A stretch of 46,263 nt of DNA from Candidatus Adiutrix intracellularis. GTDB lineage: Bacteria > Desulfobacterota > Desulfarculia > Adiutricales > Adiutricaceae. A program made the position numbers and the translations under genes. Positions 9,221 to 19,167 of the stretch are shown here, piece by piece. Below the pieces are notes generated by a model that had not been told where the DNA came from, made no database searches, and saw nothing but the letters and a program-made list of their open reading frames with translations. The DNA is taken from contig LQAA01000141.1 in the NCBI GenBank assembly GCA_001577715.1, forward strand, positions 1-46,263, written 5' to 3'. The first letter of the stretch is position 1, and every line of letters starts with the position of its first letter.

Positions 9221-10579
9221 TCACAGGATATAACGGGTGAGATCGGTATTTTCCACCAGATCTTTTAACTTGTCGCGCACATAGGCGGAATCGACGGATA
9301 GTTTGGCTGGGGCTATATCTGGGGCGGTGAAGGAAACTTCATCCAAAAGTTTTTCCATTATGGTAGCTAAGCGTCTGGCCCCGATGTTTTCATTTTTCTC
9401 ATTGACCTGGCTGGCTAGTTTTGCCAAGGTTTTAATAGCTTCTGGCTGGAAGTCTAGATCTATTTTCTCTGTTTCTAGGAGAAGACGGTACTGCAGGGTT
9501 AGGGCATTTTCTGGCTCGGTCAGAATGCGGACGAAATCTTCTTTGGTCAGGGAGGATAGTTCCACCCGGATGGGGAAGCGGCCCTGAAGTTCGGGGATTA
9601 GATCGCTGGGTTTGGCCACATGAAAAGCTCCGGCGGCGATAAAAAGGATGTGATCGGTCTTAACCTGGCCGTGTTTAGTGGAGACGGTAGAACCTTCTAC
9701 TAGCGGTAGGAGATCTCGTTGCACCCCTTCCCGGCTTATGTCTGGGCTGGAACGGCTTTCGCGTCCGGCCACTTTGTCTAGTTCGTCAATAAAGATGATA
9801 CCATGCTGTTCCACTCGGGTCCGGGCCTCGGCTGTAACCTTATCCATATCTACCAGGCGGGTGGCTTCTTCGGCTACTAGTACTTCCCAGGCTTCTTTAA
9901 TCTTCATTCGACGGGGTTTAGTTTTTTTGGGGAACATATGGCCCATAGCCTCGTTTAGGTTCTTTTCCATTTCTTCTAGGCCCATAGCGGTAAAGATTCG
10001 GGCTACCGGAGGGCCGCTCTCGCAGCTTTCTATTTCTACCTCGCGGTCGTTTAGTTTACCTTCATGGAGTAAAGTCCGAAATTTTTCCCGAGTGTCGTCC
10101 GCTTTGGAGGTGGGCTCGGGTGGTCCGGTAGTGGGGGTGCGGGAGCCGGGGAGGAGTAGATCCAGAAGCCTTTCTTCAGCCGCCTCACCCGCCTTCTGGC
10201 GCATGGCTTCTTTTTCTTCGGTTTCAACTGTATTCACCGCTAGATCCATCAGTTCCCGGATCATAGATTCCACATCTCGTCCCACATAGCCGACTTCCGT
10301 ATACTTGGAAGCTTCTACTTTAATGAAGGGAGAGCATGTTAGCTTAGCTAGGCGGCGGGCGATTTCGGTTTTGCCAACTCCGGTAGGCCCAATCATAATA
10401 ATATTTTTGGGTGATATTTCATCGCGCATGGTTTTCGGTACCTGAAGCCGTCGCCAGCGGTTCCGTAGGGCAATAGCCACGGCTCGTTTAGCTTCAGCTT
10501 GGCCGATTATATATCGATCTAGTTCGGCTACGATTCGCCGGGGGGTTAGTTCCATAGTCTGGATGACGAATTTGCTCAT
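9221..10579 (-). CDS. hslU: HslU, ATPase subunit of the HslVU protease
   Basis: A 452-residue AAA+ unfoldase that feeds substrates to HslV in the cytoplasm. Walker A is GPTGVGKTE at 64-72 and Walker B is IIFIDELDK at 261-269, with a variable I-domain between about 110 and 235. The C-terminus, NTDLTRYIL, is the canonical tail that docks into HslV and opens its active sites. It lies two bases after hslV, a fixed pairing in bacteria. Confidence 0.97.
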   Translation of the reverse strand: MSKFVIQTMELTPRRIVAELDRYIIGQAEAKRAVAIALRNRWRRLQVPKTMRDEISPKNIIMIGPTGVGKTEIARRLAKLTCSPFIKVEASKYTEVGYVGRDVESMIRELMDLAVNTVETEEKEAMRQKAGEAAEERLLDLLLPGSRTPTTGPPEPTSKADDTREKFRTLLHEGKLNDREVEIESCESGPPVARIFTAMGLEEMEKNLNEAMGHMFPKKTKPRRMKIKEAWEVLVAEEATRLVDMDKVTAEARTRVEQHGIIFIDELDKVAGRESRSSPDISREGVQRDLLPLVEGSTVSTKHGQVKTDHILFIAAGAFHVAKPSDLIPELQGRFPIRVELSSLTKEDFVRILTEPENALTLQYRLLLETEKIDLDFQPEAIKTLAKLASQVNEKNENIGARRLATIMEKLLDEVSFTAPDIAPAKLSVDSAYVRDKLKDLVENTDLTRYIL

Positions 10580-10581
10580 TG

Positions 10582-11127
10582 TTATAATACTTCCAGAGTG
10601 AAATTATGATTTGTGTAGATACAGATGTCGGCGGCGATGTCCATAGCCTCTTTGGCGATGGCTGGGGCGTCGAGACTAGGGACTTGACGGACCAGGGCTC
10701 GGGCTACGGCCAGGGCGTAGGGGCCACCAGAACCGATGGCTAGAAGCCCATCGTCGGGTTCAATAACGTCGCCGGAGCCAGATAAAAGAAGGCTGGACTG
10801 TTCATCCACGGCCAGAAGAAGGGCTTCGAGGCGACGCAGATTCCGGTCGGTGCGCCAGTCTTTGGCCAGTTCCACCGCTGATCTCAGAAGCTGACCGCTG
10901 TATTTGGAGAGTTTATCTTCAAAGCGCTCGAAGATAGTGAAGGCATCGGCTGTAGCCCCGGCGAAGCCGCAGATAATCTGATCATGGTGTAGACGGCGAA
11001 CTTTCTTGGCTGAATTTTTTATAACCGTGTTGCCGGAAGTAACCTGGCCATCGCCGCATACAACTACTCGCCCTTGATGTCTTACGGATAAAATAGTGGT
11101 GGCTTCAAAAGGCATTGGGTGGGACAT
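10582..11127 (-). CDS. hslV: HslV, proteolytic subunit of the HslVU protease
   Basis: An N-terminal-threonine peptidase related to proteasome beta subunits. The mature start TTILSVR is present, followed by [11 protein letters not shown] and [18 protein letters not shown] place the ATG at 11127, preceded by AAAGAAG. The predicted active threonine is then residue 10, so a short nine-residue leader (MSHPMPFEA) must be removed, rather than a lone methionine. The open frame extends farther upstream into xerC, but that part is not family-like. It sits 13 bases after the xerC stop and just before hslU. Confidence 0.96.
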   Translation of the reverse strand: MSHPMPFEATTILSVRHQGRVVVCGDGQVTSGNTVIKNSAKKVRRLHHDQIICGFAGATADAFTIFERFEDKLSKYSGQLLRSAVELAKDWRTDRNLRRLEALLLAVDEQSSLLLSGSGDVIEPDDGLLAIGSGGPYALAVARALVRQVPSLDAPAIAKEAMDIAADICIYTNHNFTLEVL

Positions 11128-11140
11128 ACAGCTTCTTTCT

Positions 11141-12043
11141 TTATGATGATTTTTCCCGGGCTCGGGGGTGAGCACCGCGATAAACGCGCCTCAGTCGCTC
11201 TAGATCCAGATGGGTATAGCGCTCGGTGGTAGCTAGGGTACTATGCCCTAGCATTTCGCCGATGGCTTTCAAATCCGCCCCAGCGGATAAAAGATGGGTA
11301 GCGAAGCTATGACGCAGACTATGGGGGCTAAACCGGATGTCTAGTCCAGCGGCGGCCAGGCGCGCGGTCAGAGCCCGTCGAACTACGCGATCGTTAAGAC
11401 GCCTGCCTCGGCGGCCAAGAAAAAGGGCCTGGTCGCTTGCGGTTGGTATAACCAAATGGTTTCGTGTCGCTAGATATAGACGTAGACTTTCGGCCGCTGG
11501 CTCACCGAAGGGCACCCGGCGGTCAGAGCCACCTTTACCTCGGCGCACGGTGAGCAGTCCGGCCGGCCAATCGAGGTCACCTAAGTCTAGCCGCACTAGT
11601 TCCCCGACTCTGAGACCGGTGGAATAAGCCAGTTCGAATAAAGCCTGGTTGCGTAGCTTTACCGGGTCATCGCCTGGGCTCTCACTTTGATCCAGCATAG
11701 TTTCTGTCTCTCGCTCTGTCAGGAATAGGGCTTGCTTTTTAGGGCATTTGGGGGCAGAGATTGAGACGGCCGGGTTGAAATTAGCGACGCCCTCTTTAAT
11801 CCGCCAGCGGTAAAAGGCTCTGAGGCTAGCTAGGGCCCGACCGACGGAGATATTATCGAGGGAAGCCTTTATTTCAAACATAAAGGCTCTGATCTCATTT
11901 TTACCGGCCGTGCCCGGAGTCTGCCCTCTGATTGTGAGAAAAGCCACGAAACGGCGTACTTCTCGGCTATAGGCTCGGACGGTGTGTGGAGAGCGTCCTA
12001 AAACAGCTTTCAGGTAGGCTTCAAATCTAGTGATTTCTTCCAT
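11141..12043 (-). CDS. xerC: Tyrosine recombinase XerC/XerD type
   Basis: A 300-residue site-specific recombinase that resolves chromosome dimers at dif. The SAM-like DNA-binding domain occupies about residues 1-90. The catalytic residues are all present: R145 (STGLR), K170 (VRRGK), H241 and R244 (HSLRH), H267 (LGHSTL) and nucleophile Y276 (TERYTHL). XerC rather than XerD is chosen because xerC commonly neighbours hslVU. The ATG shares one base with the fliW stop (TAATG), indicating coupled translation. No dif site was recognised here. Confidence 0.93.
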   Translation of the reverse strand: MEEITRFEAYLKAVLGRSPHTVRAYSREVRRFVAFLTIRGQTPGTAGKNEIRAFMFEIKASLDNISVGRALASLRAFYRWRIKEGVANFNPAVSISAPKCPKKQALFLTERETETMLDQSESPGDDPVKLRNQALFELAYSTGLRVGELVRLDLGDLDWPAGLLTVRRGKGGSDRRVPFGEPAAESLRLYLATRNHLVIPTASDQALFLGRRGRRLNDRVVRRALTARLAAAGLDIRFSPHSLRHSFATHLLSAGADLKAIGEMLGHSTLATTERYTHLDLERLRRVYRGAHPRAREKSS

Positions 12044-12483
12044 TAAATGTCTTCGACGATAATTCGGTAGCGGTGAGGATAGAGGCAGTCGTTCAACACC
12101 GATTGTTTGGTTCGGCGGCTGCGAGGGTTAACTAGAAGTAGGCACAGAAGATGGGTAGTTATAGCTCTGGGGTTGTCGGGCGGAGTGGGGACAATGACGA
12201 AAATGAAGAGTTTTCTAGGTTCTTTCGAATCTAGTCCCTGATGAGGGTTTAAAGGGATGGGGGAGTTGTGGTTTATTTTAAAAATCCGGGGGATCAACAG
12301 GGTGACCAGAGTTAGACTGGGATCGTCGATGCTCTTCAACCAGTAAAAGAGGTTGTCTTTCTGACATCTGATTATTACGAAATTCGTAAGGTCCGTTAGT
12401 TGGATTAGACCACTTGGAACCGTGACCTGTGAGTCTTCCAAAACATCTATTTTCTTGGATTGGTTGGTTTTTGTCTTAATCAT
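12043..12483 (-). CDS. fliW: Flagellar assembly factor FliW-like
   Basis: A 146-residue protein matching FliW, which binds flagellin and allosterically blocks the RNA-binding regulator CsrA. Recognised landmarks are the N-terminal region with SGLIQLTDLTNFVII, FYWLKSIDDPSLTLV near 47-61 (FliW consensus FxWLQSxDDPxLxF) and the later block IVPTPPDNPRAIT...LLCLLLVNPRSRRTKQSV. The frame is unbroken. Immediately upstream lies a broken csrA, the normal partner and neighbour, and flagellar genes elsewhere in the window are dead. The gene is translationally joined to xerC by TAATG. Its residues are more drifted than those of its neighbours. It may be kept only as a leader for the operon, or be on its way out. 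Confidence 0.82.
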   Translation of the reverse strand: MIKTKTNQSKKIDVLEDSQVTVPSGLIQLTDLTNFVIIRCQKDNLFYWLKSIDDPSLTLVTLLIPRIFKINHNSPIPLNPHQGLDSKEPRKLFIFVIVPTPPDNPRAITTHLLCLLLVNPRSRRTKQSVLNDCLYPHRYRIIVEDI

Positions 12484-12510
12484 GGCGAAAATTACGGCTT
12501 TCGAAGGCTT

Positions 12511-12690
12511 TTAAGAAAACTCCAGTTGTTCCAAAAGTCCAGTCAGGGTATTAATACCGCTGGGTATGAGATTTACCGACCGGCGATTCTTCAGTTGAAC
12601 CTACCGGCCTTTAATTTTTTACCACTTGCACTTTGACCTCGACCCCTATGGCCACTGATTCGCCTGTTTTACGAGTAAGGATAAACAATA
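12511..12690 (-). pseudogene. csrA: csrA remnant (carbon storage regulator)
   Basis: Read on the minus strand, ILTRKTGESVAIG and VEVKVQVV correspond to the start of CsrA. After a frameshift, KIKGR, a TAG, and RSVNLIP correspond to its second half (consensus KGRQVRLGI-APxxVxVHR). The ATG/TTG region is also damaged. The order csrA-fliW, with about 27 bases between them, is the usual arrangement in flagellated deltaproteobacteria and other bacteria. With at least one frameshift and one stop in a 60-residue protein, a functional product is very unlikely. Confidence 0.85.
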
Positions 12691-12837
12691 TTCATTTTGT
12701 GTACGTCTTTTAGCGCAAGCTTCTCCTGGCGAAAATCCGTTTCCTGAAAATTAAGGGCCGATTTTACTTAAGCGTATGATACACTTAATTCCTTATTTAC
12801 ACAAGAACTGGATTTTAGAAACTAGCTAATTTTTATA

Positions 12838-12866
12838 TTGACTTTAAAGCTGATAAGTAGTATAAG
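12838..12866 (+). promoter_or_regulatory. Sigma-70-type promoter of tRNA-Asp
   Basis: TTGACT at 12838-12843, a 17-base spacer and TATAAG at 12861-12866 form a good vegetative promoter. Transcription would start about 12-14 bases before the tRNA. Confidence 0.7.
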
Positions 12867-12885
12867 AAAATGTTTGGCTATATCT

Positions 12886-12962
12886 GGGGACGTAGTGAAG
12901 CGGTTTAACACGTCTGCCTGTCACGCAGAAGATCGCGGGTTCAAATCCCGTCGTCCCCGCCA
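12886..12962 (+). tRNA. tRNA-Asp (GTC)
   Basis: Acceptor arm GGGGACG pairs with CGTCCCC. The anticodon arm TCTGC-CTGTCAC-GCAGA carries anticodon GTC, and the T arm is CGCGG-GTTCAAA-TCCCG-like. CCA is encoded at 12960-12962. All arms fold without mismatches of note, so the gene looks functional. It stands alone between the minus-strand operon and decayed DNA. Confidence 0.96.
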
Positions 12963-13075
12963 TTATACTTTCTACCTCCCATACCCCCCCCCCTCCCGGT
13001 CAGAGCTATTTTTGGCCAGAATCCTGACTTAGATTAAAGCATAAAGTTTAATTTTTCAGCTCGGCGCAGGCAATT

Positions 13076-13655
13076 ATGGTTAGTCCCATCGGGGTGATAA
13101 TTAACATTGGAGTAGTACTGGTTGGGAGCATTCTGGCTTGGCGGTCGGGTGGGTTAGTAGAGAAAACTTTCGTGATCTCTTCTTTCAGGTGTTGATTTTT
13201 GCACTCTTTTGCTCGGCCTAAAGATAGCCCTAGCCGCTGCCGGCCTACGCTTCTTATCCTTAGCTCCGTGTTGGCTGTGATTACTGGTGAGACCCTGTGG
13301 CTGGTCGGTACTTTGGAAAAATGGTTGAGCGGCGGGTAAATTGTACTCTATTCCAAGTTTATCTTTGGCTTCAGTATAACTCTAATTCTATTTTTGGTTT
13401 ATGGTACCGGAGGCAAGGCGGCTTCAGTACTCCGGCTGATCTATCATGATGGGGCGATTTTTACGGTCGTTACTTTGCCTCCCTGTTTAACCGGTGAAAT
13501 AAAACGGCCATTATGATCACGGGTGGGCTCATATTGCTAGGCATAGGTACAAATCTGTTTAGAAATAAACATGTAACCGTGTCTAATCTTATGCTGGCTT
13601 CGGTCTATGCGTTAACTTTGAGTGTCTTTTTATTTAACAGGCCAGTAGGGCTGTT
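13076..13655 (+). pseudogene. DUF554 (YdfK-type) membrane protein remnant
   Basis: Reading from the ATG gives a start like SPIGVIINIGVVLVGSILAW. Farther on are LILSSVLAGVITGETLW-like text, FGFSITLILFLVYGTGGKA and a C-terminal block TGGLILLGIGTNLFR...VSNLMLA. These follow the DUF554 family in order (consensus GGLLILGIGLNLLxIKxIRVANLLPA). Stops and frameshifts interrupt it (for example near 13165, 13210 and 13340). The family's function is unknown; these are small polytopic inner-membrane proteins. Confidence 0.8.
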
Positions 13656-13659
13656 ATAG

Positions 13660-14929
13660 GGTTCAGGTTGCTTTCAACTACAATTGGATAGTAATTTAAA
13701 AAAGGAAGGCAATTTTGTTAAAAATATCTTGCAAAGTAAGTCCATTTTTAGTGGACACTTAAATTTGAAAAACTACCAGTTATGCTTGTGGTAGGCGTTC
13801 TTTAGCTTTAGCTCTAAATTAAAGAAGTCTTCGAATATTAAAATGATGAAGGGTTACTAACCGCATTAAGAAGATATAAAGAGGCTATCTAAATAGACGA
13901 GATTAGCTTAGAATATACGAAATTAGAAATCTAAAGAGCACATAGTATTTGCATCAAGGTGCCGTAAACAAGTAACCTATGGGAGGTTCAAAGTTAAGGT
14001 GGGTAAAATTTTGCGTGAACGGTGTACAAGGTTTGGAAACAATAGAAGCTGAGTGTAGTACTAGTAGTATCAATATATTTGTGAGTATACCGCGCAAACT
14101 AATCAGCGTGTCTGCAGTCGCTATCTTAACTAACTCTCTATAGGGATCAGTAGACCATCCGCTGAGTAGGGGGTCCTTCTTTATATTAAGACTATTATTG
14201 GGTGGTTTATCTATCTGGCCTAAGAGAGGGCTAATTATATTTAGTGGGGGTTAAATGTCCCTAACAGCTATTTTCTCGGGTTGGTTAACGGCGGTTAGTA
14301 TTTTCCAGCCGTCCCGCGATTTGGTATATTTATTATCTTCTCTCAATTCTTAAAAATATGTTAATCATTAATATCACTGGTTAAGAAAAAATATTACCTA
14401 TTTAACTAATTAAGTTGTAAATAGAAGTAATAAAAAATAACAACCCATTTTTAAAAAATTAGTGTCGATGATAAATCTTTTTTGCGCTGTAGCTATAAAA
14501 AAGAGATAAAGAAAATCATCAGGATGATTAATTTATAAAGGAGCTTCAAAAAAGAGTAAAAGAATAAAGAAAACCGAGAATTACCTTAAGATTATTGTCT
14601 TGATCATGTTCCTTGAAAGTAAGTGGGGAAAAGCAACGATTAATTTAGAATTTTATTAAGAATAATTTAAACTTTTTGGGTAAGTTTTGACCTAATAGTA
14701 TAAAGACAAAAATAAAATTTATAGTTTACATAAGCCGAAAACACTCTGTTTAGTTGTTTGTGACTAAGATTAATAAGGTTACAAAATAGTTGAAGGAGTC
14801 TAAATATTAACATTAAAGAATTGAGATTAAAAAAATAGAAAATGTAATAAACAATATATGTATAATAGAAATAATTATTGGGTATTTTAAAGCAGATTTT
14901 CGAATTGAAACAATAATATTTTATATAGT
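13660..14929. other. AT-rich decayed stretch, nothing recognised
   Basis: This 1.3-kb interval becomes strongly AT-rich after about 14,340. A more GC-balanced patch at 13,960-14,330 has partly open frames on both strands, with a few stops each, but neither matches a family I know. A small inverted repeat (gtcca/tggac) lies near 13,740-13,756. No RNA gene was seen. Confidence 0.5.
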
Positions 14930-15017
14930 TGGTGCCGAAGGGGAGACTCGAACTCCCACGAAGAAATCCCCACTAGACCCTGAATCTAGCGTGTCTACCA
15001 ATTCCACCACTTCGGCA
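14930..15017 (-). tRNA. tRNA-Leu (CAG)
   Basis: On the minus strand, acceptor arm TGCCGAAG pairs with CTTCGGCA. The D arm GTGGTGGAATTGGTAGACAC is of leucine type. Anticodon arm CTAGA-TTCAGGG-TCTAG carries CAG. A long variable arm (GTGGGGATTTCTTCGTG region) marks a class II tRNA, and CCA is encoded at 14930-14932. It appears intact. Confidence 0.95.
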
Positions 15018-15107
15018 TCTTAAACCTAAAATAACCCCTTTTTAAAACTGAGCGGACAAAAATTTATTTTTTTTTCACTTACCTTGAAAACTAAATATAT
15101 AAGGAAT

Positions 15108-15168
15108 AGGAGGAATTGTCAAGATGCGATTAGTTTTTTTAGCCCTGGATTTATGTTTATGGAGTTGA
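15108..15168 (+). other. Shine-Dalgarno and 14-codon upstream frame over ribF start
   Basis: AGGAGG at 15108-15113 is well placed for an ATG at 15124, but that ATG opens only a 14-codon frame (MRLVFLALDLCLWS) ending in TGA at 15166-15168. The frame contains a run of seven T at 15134-15140. One extra T would join it to the ribF frame. It is either a short coupling or leader peptide or the original ribF start separated by a homopolymer indel. Confidence 0.45.
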
Positions 15169-16106
15169 TCGATAACTGGGGTCAGCAAGCAACCGGTATC
15201 AGACCTCGCACGGTCGTTACTCTTGGTGTCTTCGATGGGCTCCACCTTGGTCATCAAGGCATTATCTATTCAGTCGTCAAAAGTGCAGCTAAACTTAAGG
15301 CTCAGTCTTTGGTTTTAACTTTTGACCCTCATCCCCTACAGATACTAGCGAAAAATGTGGCTCCGCCTCTTTTAACCACTGTGCAGCAAAAAGCTGAAGT
15401 TATGGCAGCTTTAGACCTGAATCGTCTTGGGGTGCTCCGTTTTACACGAGAAATGGCAGCTATTGAGCCTTTAATATTTTTGAACTTATACTTAACTAAA
15501 TTCATTGAACCAGTCGCTGTACTCCTGGGGCCGGATTTTTCTTTCGGTAAAGATGCTAGAGGCGATGCGAAAACTATTCGCGCCTGGCTCCATGCCAATA
15601 ACCCCAAGGCCAGCTTAACTGTGGTTGAGTCTATTGGTAATGAACAGGGCATTTTTGCCAGCTCTCAAATTCGCCAGAATCTTAGAGATGGGTTGGTGGA
15701 AAATGCGGCTTTGGCTTTGGGCCGGTTTTATCGATTGACTGGTCGAGTTGTCCACGGCCTGGCTCGGGGCCGGCAGTTGGGTTTTCCGACTGCTAACCTT
15801 GGCCAGATAAAGCAATTAATTCCCGGCCTTGGGGTTTATGCGACCAGGGTTGTTATTGAAGGTATAACTTATGATAGTATGACTAGTATAGGTTATAATC
15901 CCACCTTTAGGGAAAAAATGCAGACTGTGGAAACAAATATTTTTGATTTTGATCATTTTATCTATAACCGAGAACTTTCCATCGATTTCGTAGCTCGTCT
16001 GAGAACTATGGTCAATTTTAATTCAGTCGGACAACTAGTATGCCAACTGGAGCAGGATAAAGAGATGGCCAGGCGGTTGCATAATCGGTTAAAGCAAAAA
16101 AAGTGA
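15153..16106 (+). CDS. ribF: Bifunctional riboflavin kinase/FMN adenylyltransferase
   Basis: RibF makes FMN from riboflavin and then FAD. The N-terminal adenylyltransferase domain shows TLGVFDGLHLGHQGI and the later ESIGNEQGIFASSQIRQNL. The C-terminal kinase domain shows GRVVHGLARGRQLGFPTANL and GVYATRVVIEG...SIGYNPTF, followed by FDFDHFIYN. I used the ATG at 15153; 15159 is equally possible, since families usually begin a few residues before ELIDNW. Neither has a good ribosome-binding site of its own; the strong one upstream serves a short overlapping frame. Neighbours are tRNA-Leu (opposite strand) and a dead kinase gene, so it is an isolated gene. Confidence 0.92.
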   Translation: MFMELIDNWGQQATGIRPRTVVTLGVFDGLHLGHQGIIYSVVKSAAKLKAQSLVLTFDPHPLQILAKNVAPPLLTTVQQKAEVMAALDLNRLGVLRFTREMAAIEPLIFLNLYLTKFIEPVAVLLGPDFSFGKDARGDAKTIRAWLHANNPKASLTVVESIGNEQGIFASSQIRQNLRDGLVENAALALGRFYRLTGRVVHGLARGRQLGFPTANLGQIKQLIPGLGVYATRVVIEGITYDSMTSIGYNPTFREKMQTVETNIFDFDHFIYNRELSIDFVARLRTMVNFNSVGQLVCQLEQDKEMARRLHNRLKQKK

Positions 16107-16439
16107 ATTATTAGGAATATATTCGAATAAATTAAATGATTTTCTTAAATATCGGGATGAAGTGCCTCTTAATTTAATAATATTTTAGAGTCTGAGTCTT
16201 ACTAAGGTATAATATTCTAAATATTACTTTTAAAAGCAGATAAATATTTTTTAATCTCTTTTACTACAGGATATCTGTCTAGGTGAGGATATTAGGTCGA
16301 CCTGATATTTTTTATGTATAAAAATAAATAATTTTTAGTACTCTCAAAAATTTCAAAAGAATTGTAACCTTTTATTTTATCATGGCCTAATCGTTATTAG
16401 GCTAGTTAGTTTCGATAGTTTGGCCTACAATTTTTATTG
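16107..16439. other. AT-rich spacer, nothing recognised
   Basis: No frame, RNA or clear terminator was recognised between ribF and the kinase relic. Composition is AT-rich and stops are dense in all frames. Confidence 0.4.
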
Positions 16440-19105
16440 GTAGATCAGAGCTTTAATCTTAGATAAACTAGAATCGGCTATTAATATTAGAGTCGGAGTT
16501 ATTGTCGAGTGGCTTCGGCTAGCCAACATTAGTTTCAATCTGTCTACCTATATCGACTATAGCCGGCTCGTTTTGGAAGATTATTATGTTGGTCTAATTG
16601 ACTGTGATATCCTAATTTAGTGAACCCTGAAAGTGACCAGTCAGGAGGGGGGGGAAACCTGTCGATTTTTGATCCGCTTTCTTCGCTGATCAAAGGGTCT
16701 TTATAATCAATTTTTTTAAATCGGATGATGGCCAGTCGTTTTTATCGATAATTGCGTTAATTTATAAAAAATGGTGAGTTGCTTAATTCAGATATAGTTA
16801 TTCTAAGGTTAGATTTTATTCGGTGCTTAACTATTTTCTAGTGTGGAATTCGTTTTTAATACCCAAATCTATCTGGTTGCTTTGGCTGTTTGAAATTGGC
16901 CTTTACTCCTATAATAGGGAAAGCATTTAATTTAGTTCAGAGGGAAAGTACTCTGGGTGGTGAACTTGAACGGAGTGACCTACGGTATGGCCGAGTGCGT
17001 AATGCTAATTAGTAGATTATTACAGCTATTAATAATAAAGATTTGGAAGGCGCATTGACTGTGAAATTGACTGTGAAAATGAAGTGTGCTATTTGGCTCT
17101 TTTTAATCTTACTCGTTATTTCTCTGATGGATCTGTAGGTTATGGTCTTGAACCCTTTAATTTTTAAAATTAATCAAACTATCGATGTTTTTGAAGAGGA
17201 AGTGGAAGAAATCGCCGAAAGGCTGTTACGAGAATTGGAGGGTCGTAAAAAACTAAGACTAATATGAAATAAGAACATCTATGAATGCGGTTATTAACAT
17301 GATCGATCTAGTTCTGTTTGTCGAGTTAAATGATGAGCAGCGGTTCTATCTAATGGAAGTTTAAAAGGTGATTGATACTTTGCTGGGGAAGATCAATATT
17401 TTTCTGGATTTTTTCAAGTTGGGAGATGGCCTGATGGCTATCTAAAGTTGTGCTTTTGATCTCAAAGAGTTACTGTAGTAAATCGTTAAAAATTATAAAA
17501 TTATGAGGAAAGATCTGAACTTATCTTTTATCTGGTGCCTGGGCACTTCTCTGACTACCCTCCTGTGCCTGGGCGACTCCTTACAGATTCGTTAGGTTTT
17601 GACCTTTCTTTTGGATAACGCTTTTAAATCCACTAAAGAGGATAGAGTAACTTTTTAATTTACCGGGCGGAACCAGCGGAATCAAAGTGGATAGGGGTTG
17701 TTATCAAAGATATTGGTTTCGGTATTGAGCCTGGCCGTTTTGGTTCTATTTTTAATTTTATCTATGGTTCTTTCATCTGCAACGTTGACAGCACGGGCAT
17801 TATCTTTACGGGAATCAAGAGAATTGTGAAATTTATGGGTGGGTCTATTACTGTGGATTCACTTCTCGAGCAAGGTAGTGTCTTTACTACTGGTCTATCA
17901 CTCTTAGCCTTCACGTATAAGAATAGGTATGATGAACATAAAGCTAAAGCCGCGGTTTTATTGCTGTCCGATGAAGATAAATTGAAGGATTGCCTGGTTA
18001 TTCTGACCGATGATAATGGAGTTAACCGTGAGGTGTTGAAAGGTTATCTCAACCACTGGGGCTTTTCTTTCCATTCTTTCGAAAGTGCCCTTGCGGGTTT
18101 AGATTTTTTAAATAATCATTCGGGAATTAATCCTAATGTTTCTATAACGCACAGCTAGATGCTGGGGTTGAACTTATAGAAACTCATTAACTACTTGACT
18201 GGTAAATATCTGGAAATTTTTCTGCTGTTTTTGATCTTAATTTTCGTTGGCGAAATTTATGAAGTCATTTCCATCCTACCCCGCAAATCAACCATAATTA
18301 GCAATCCCATACCTCAGGAAGTTCTGAAGGCCTGTCTGGTTTCATTTCTAGCTGAGACAAAACTAAAACAGCCAGCTGCGGATAAAAAAGTGCAGACATC
18401 CGGTTGACTAAAAGATTAAATCCGCGCAAAATACTAGTCGTATATGACAAGTAGTTAAATTAAAAATTGGCCGCTACTCTGCTGACTAAAAGAGGACATA
18501 ATGTTAAAGTAATTGCTAACGGTGAGGAAGCCATTAAGATTATATTGGAAGAAGATTTCGATCTAATCTTCATGGACAGTTAGATATCAAATTATAGATG
18601 GTTTGATCGTGATCAAAAAAAGCTGGAAGATCTTGAAAAAGTTGCCTGGGTCTTGCAGTAGTTACCATAGCGGTTCACGCTTGGTTAAGTGATAAAGAGA
18701 TGTTCGTGAATGCCGAGATAACCAGTTATGTATCAATTTCCTTTAATCCTCAAGAATTAACCGTGGTTGCTAAGCAAAAAATTGAAGGTCGTAGTAAAAT
18801 TAGTATTAACGGAGGGGAATAGTGGTCGTTAATTTAGATATAGCTGCCATTCTAGAAAAATTATGGATAATAAAAACTTGCTTTTTGAAAGTAGAGACTT
18901 GTTCTTAGAGCGCGTCATTCCGCATATGATTAGCCTGAAAAAGGGCATTGGAGTTAAAGATCTAGATATCTATATGCCCGAAGTTAATACCTTAAAAAAT
19001 ATAATTAATTTTTCCTCTACTGCAAGTATATTTGAAACCACTAAAAAATTAGAAAATAAAGATCACGAAAAGATTATCGATATCAATATTGGAGGTAGTT
19101 TTTAA
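16440..19105 (+). pseudogene. Hybrid sensor histidine kinase remnant (HK-REC-REC-HPt)
   Basis: An ordered but shattered multidomain kinase of the BarA/GacS layout. The sensor part (16,440-17,270) is unrecognisable except for helical text LNPLIFKINQTIDVFEEEV. The DHp domain reads MNAVINMIDLVLFVELNDEQ near 17,284, the expected sequence just after the phospho-accepting H box. The ATPase domain shows LDNAFKSTKE near 17,610 and FMGGSITVDSLLEQGSVF near 17,830. REC1 follows at 17,990-18,360 (LTDDNGVNREVLKGYLNHWG). REC2 is at about 18,430-18,760 (ILEEDFDLIFMDS). An HPt-like end (FLERVIPHMISLKKGI, NTLKNIINF) lies at 18,863-19,105. Dozens of stops and frameshifts rule out function. The two short open stretches inside are fragments, not genes. 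Confidence 0.85.
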
Positions 19106-19167
19106 GAATTGGGAAAAGAAATTAAAGTTTTGGTTACTACTTTGCGTGACTGGCGCTTCTAATCATT

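Noticed and set aside
12975-12995. Run of about ten C after tRNA-Asp, a possible phase-variable tract
   Set aside because: It is not within or just upstream of a gene; the neighbouring DUF554 gene is dead, so no switching role can be supported.
17826-19105. Three short open frames (110, 70 and 80 codons) as small genes
   Set aside because: They are consecutive fragments of the ATPase, receiver and HPt domains of one broken hybrid kinase.
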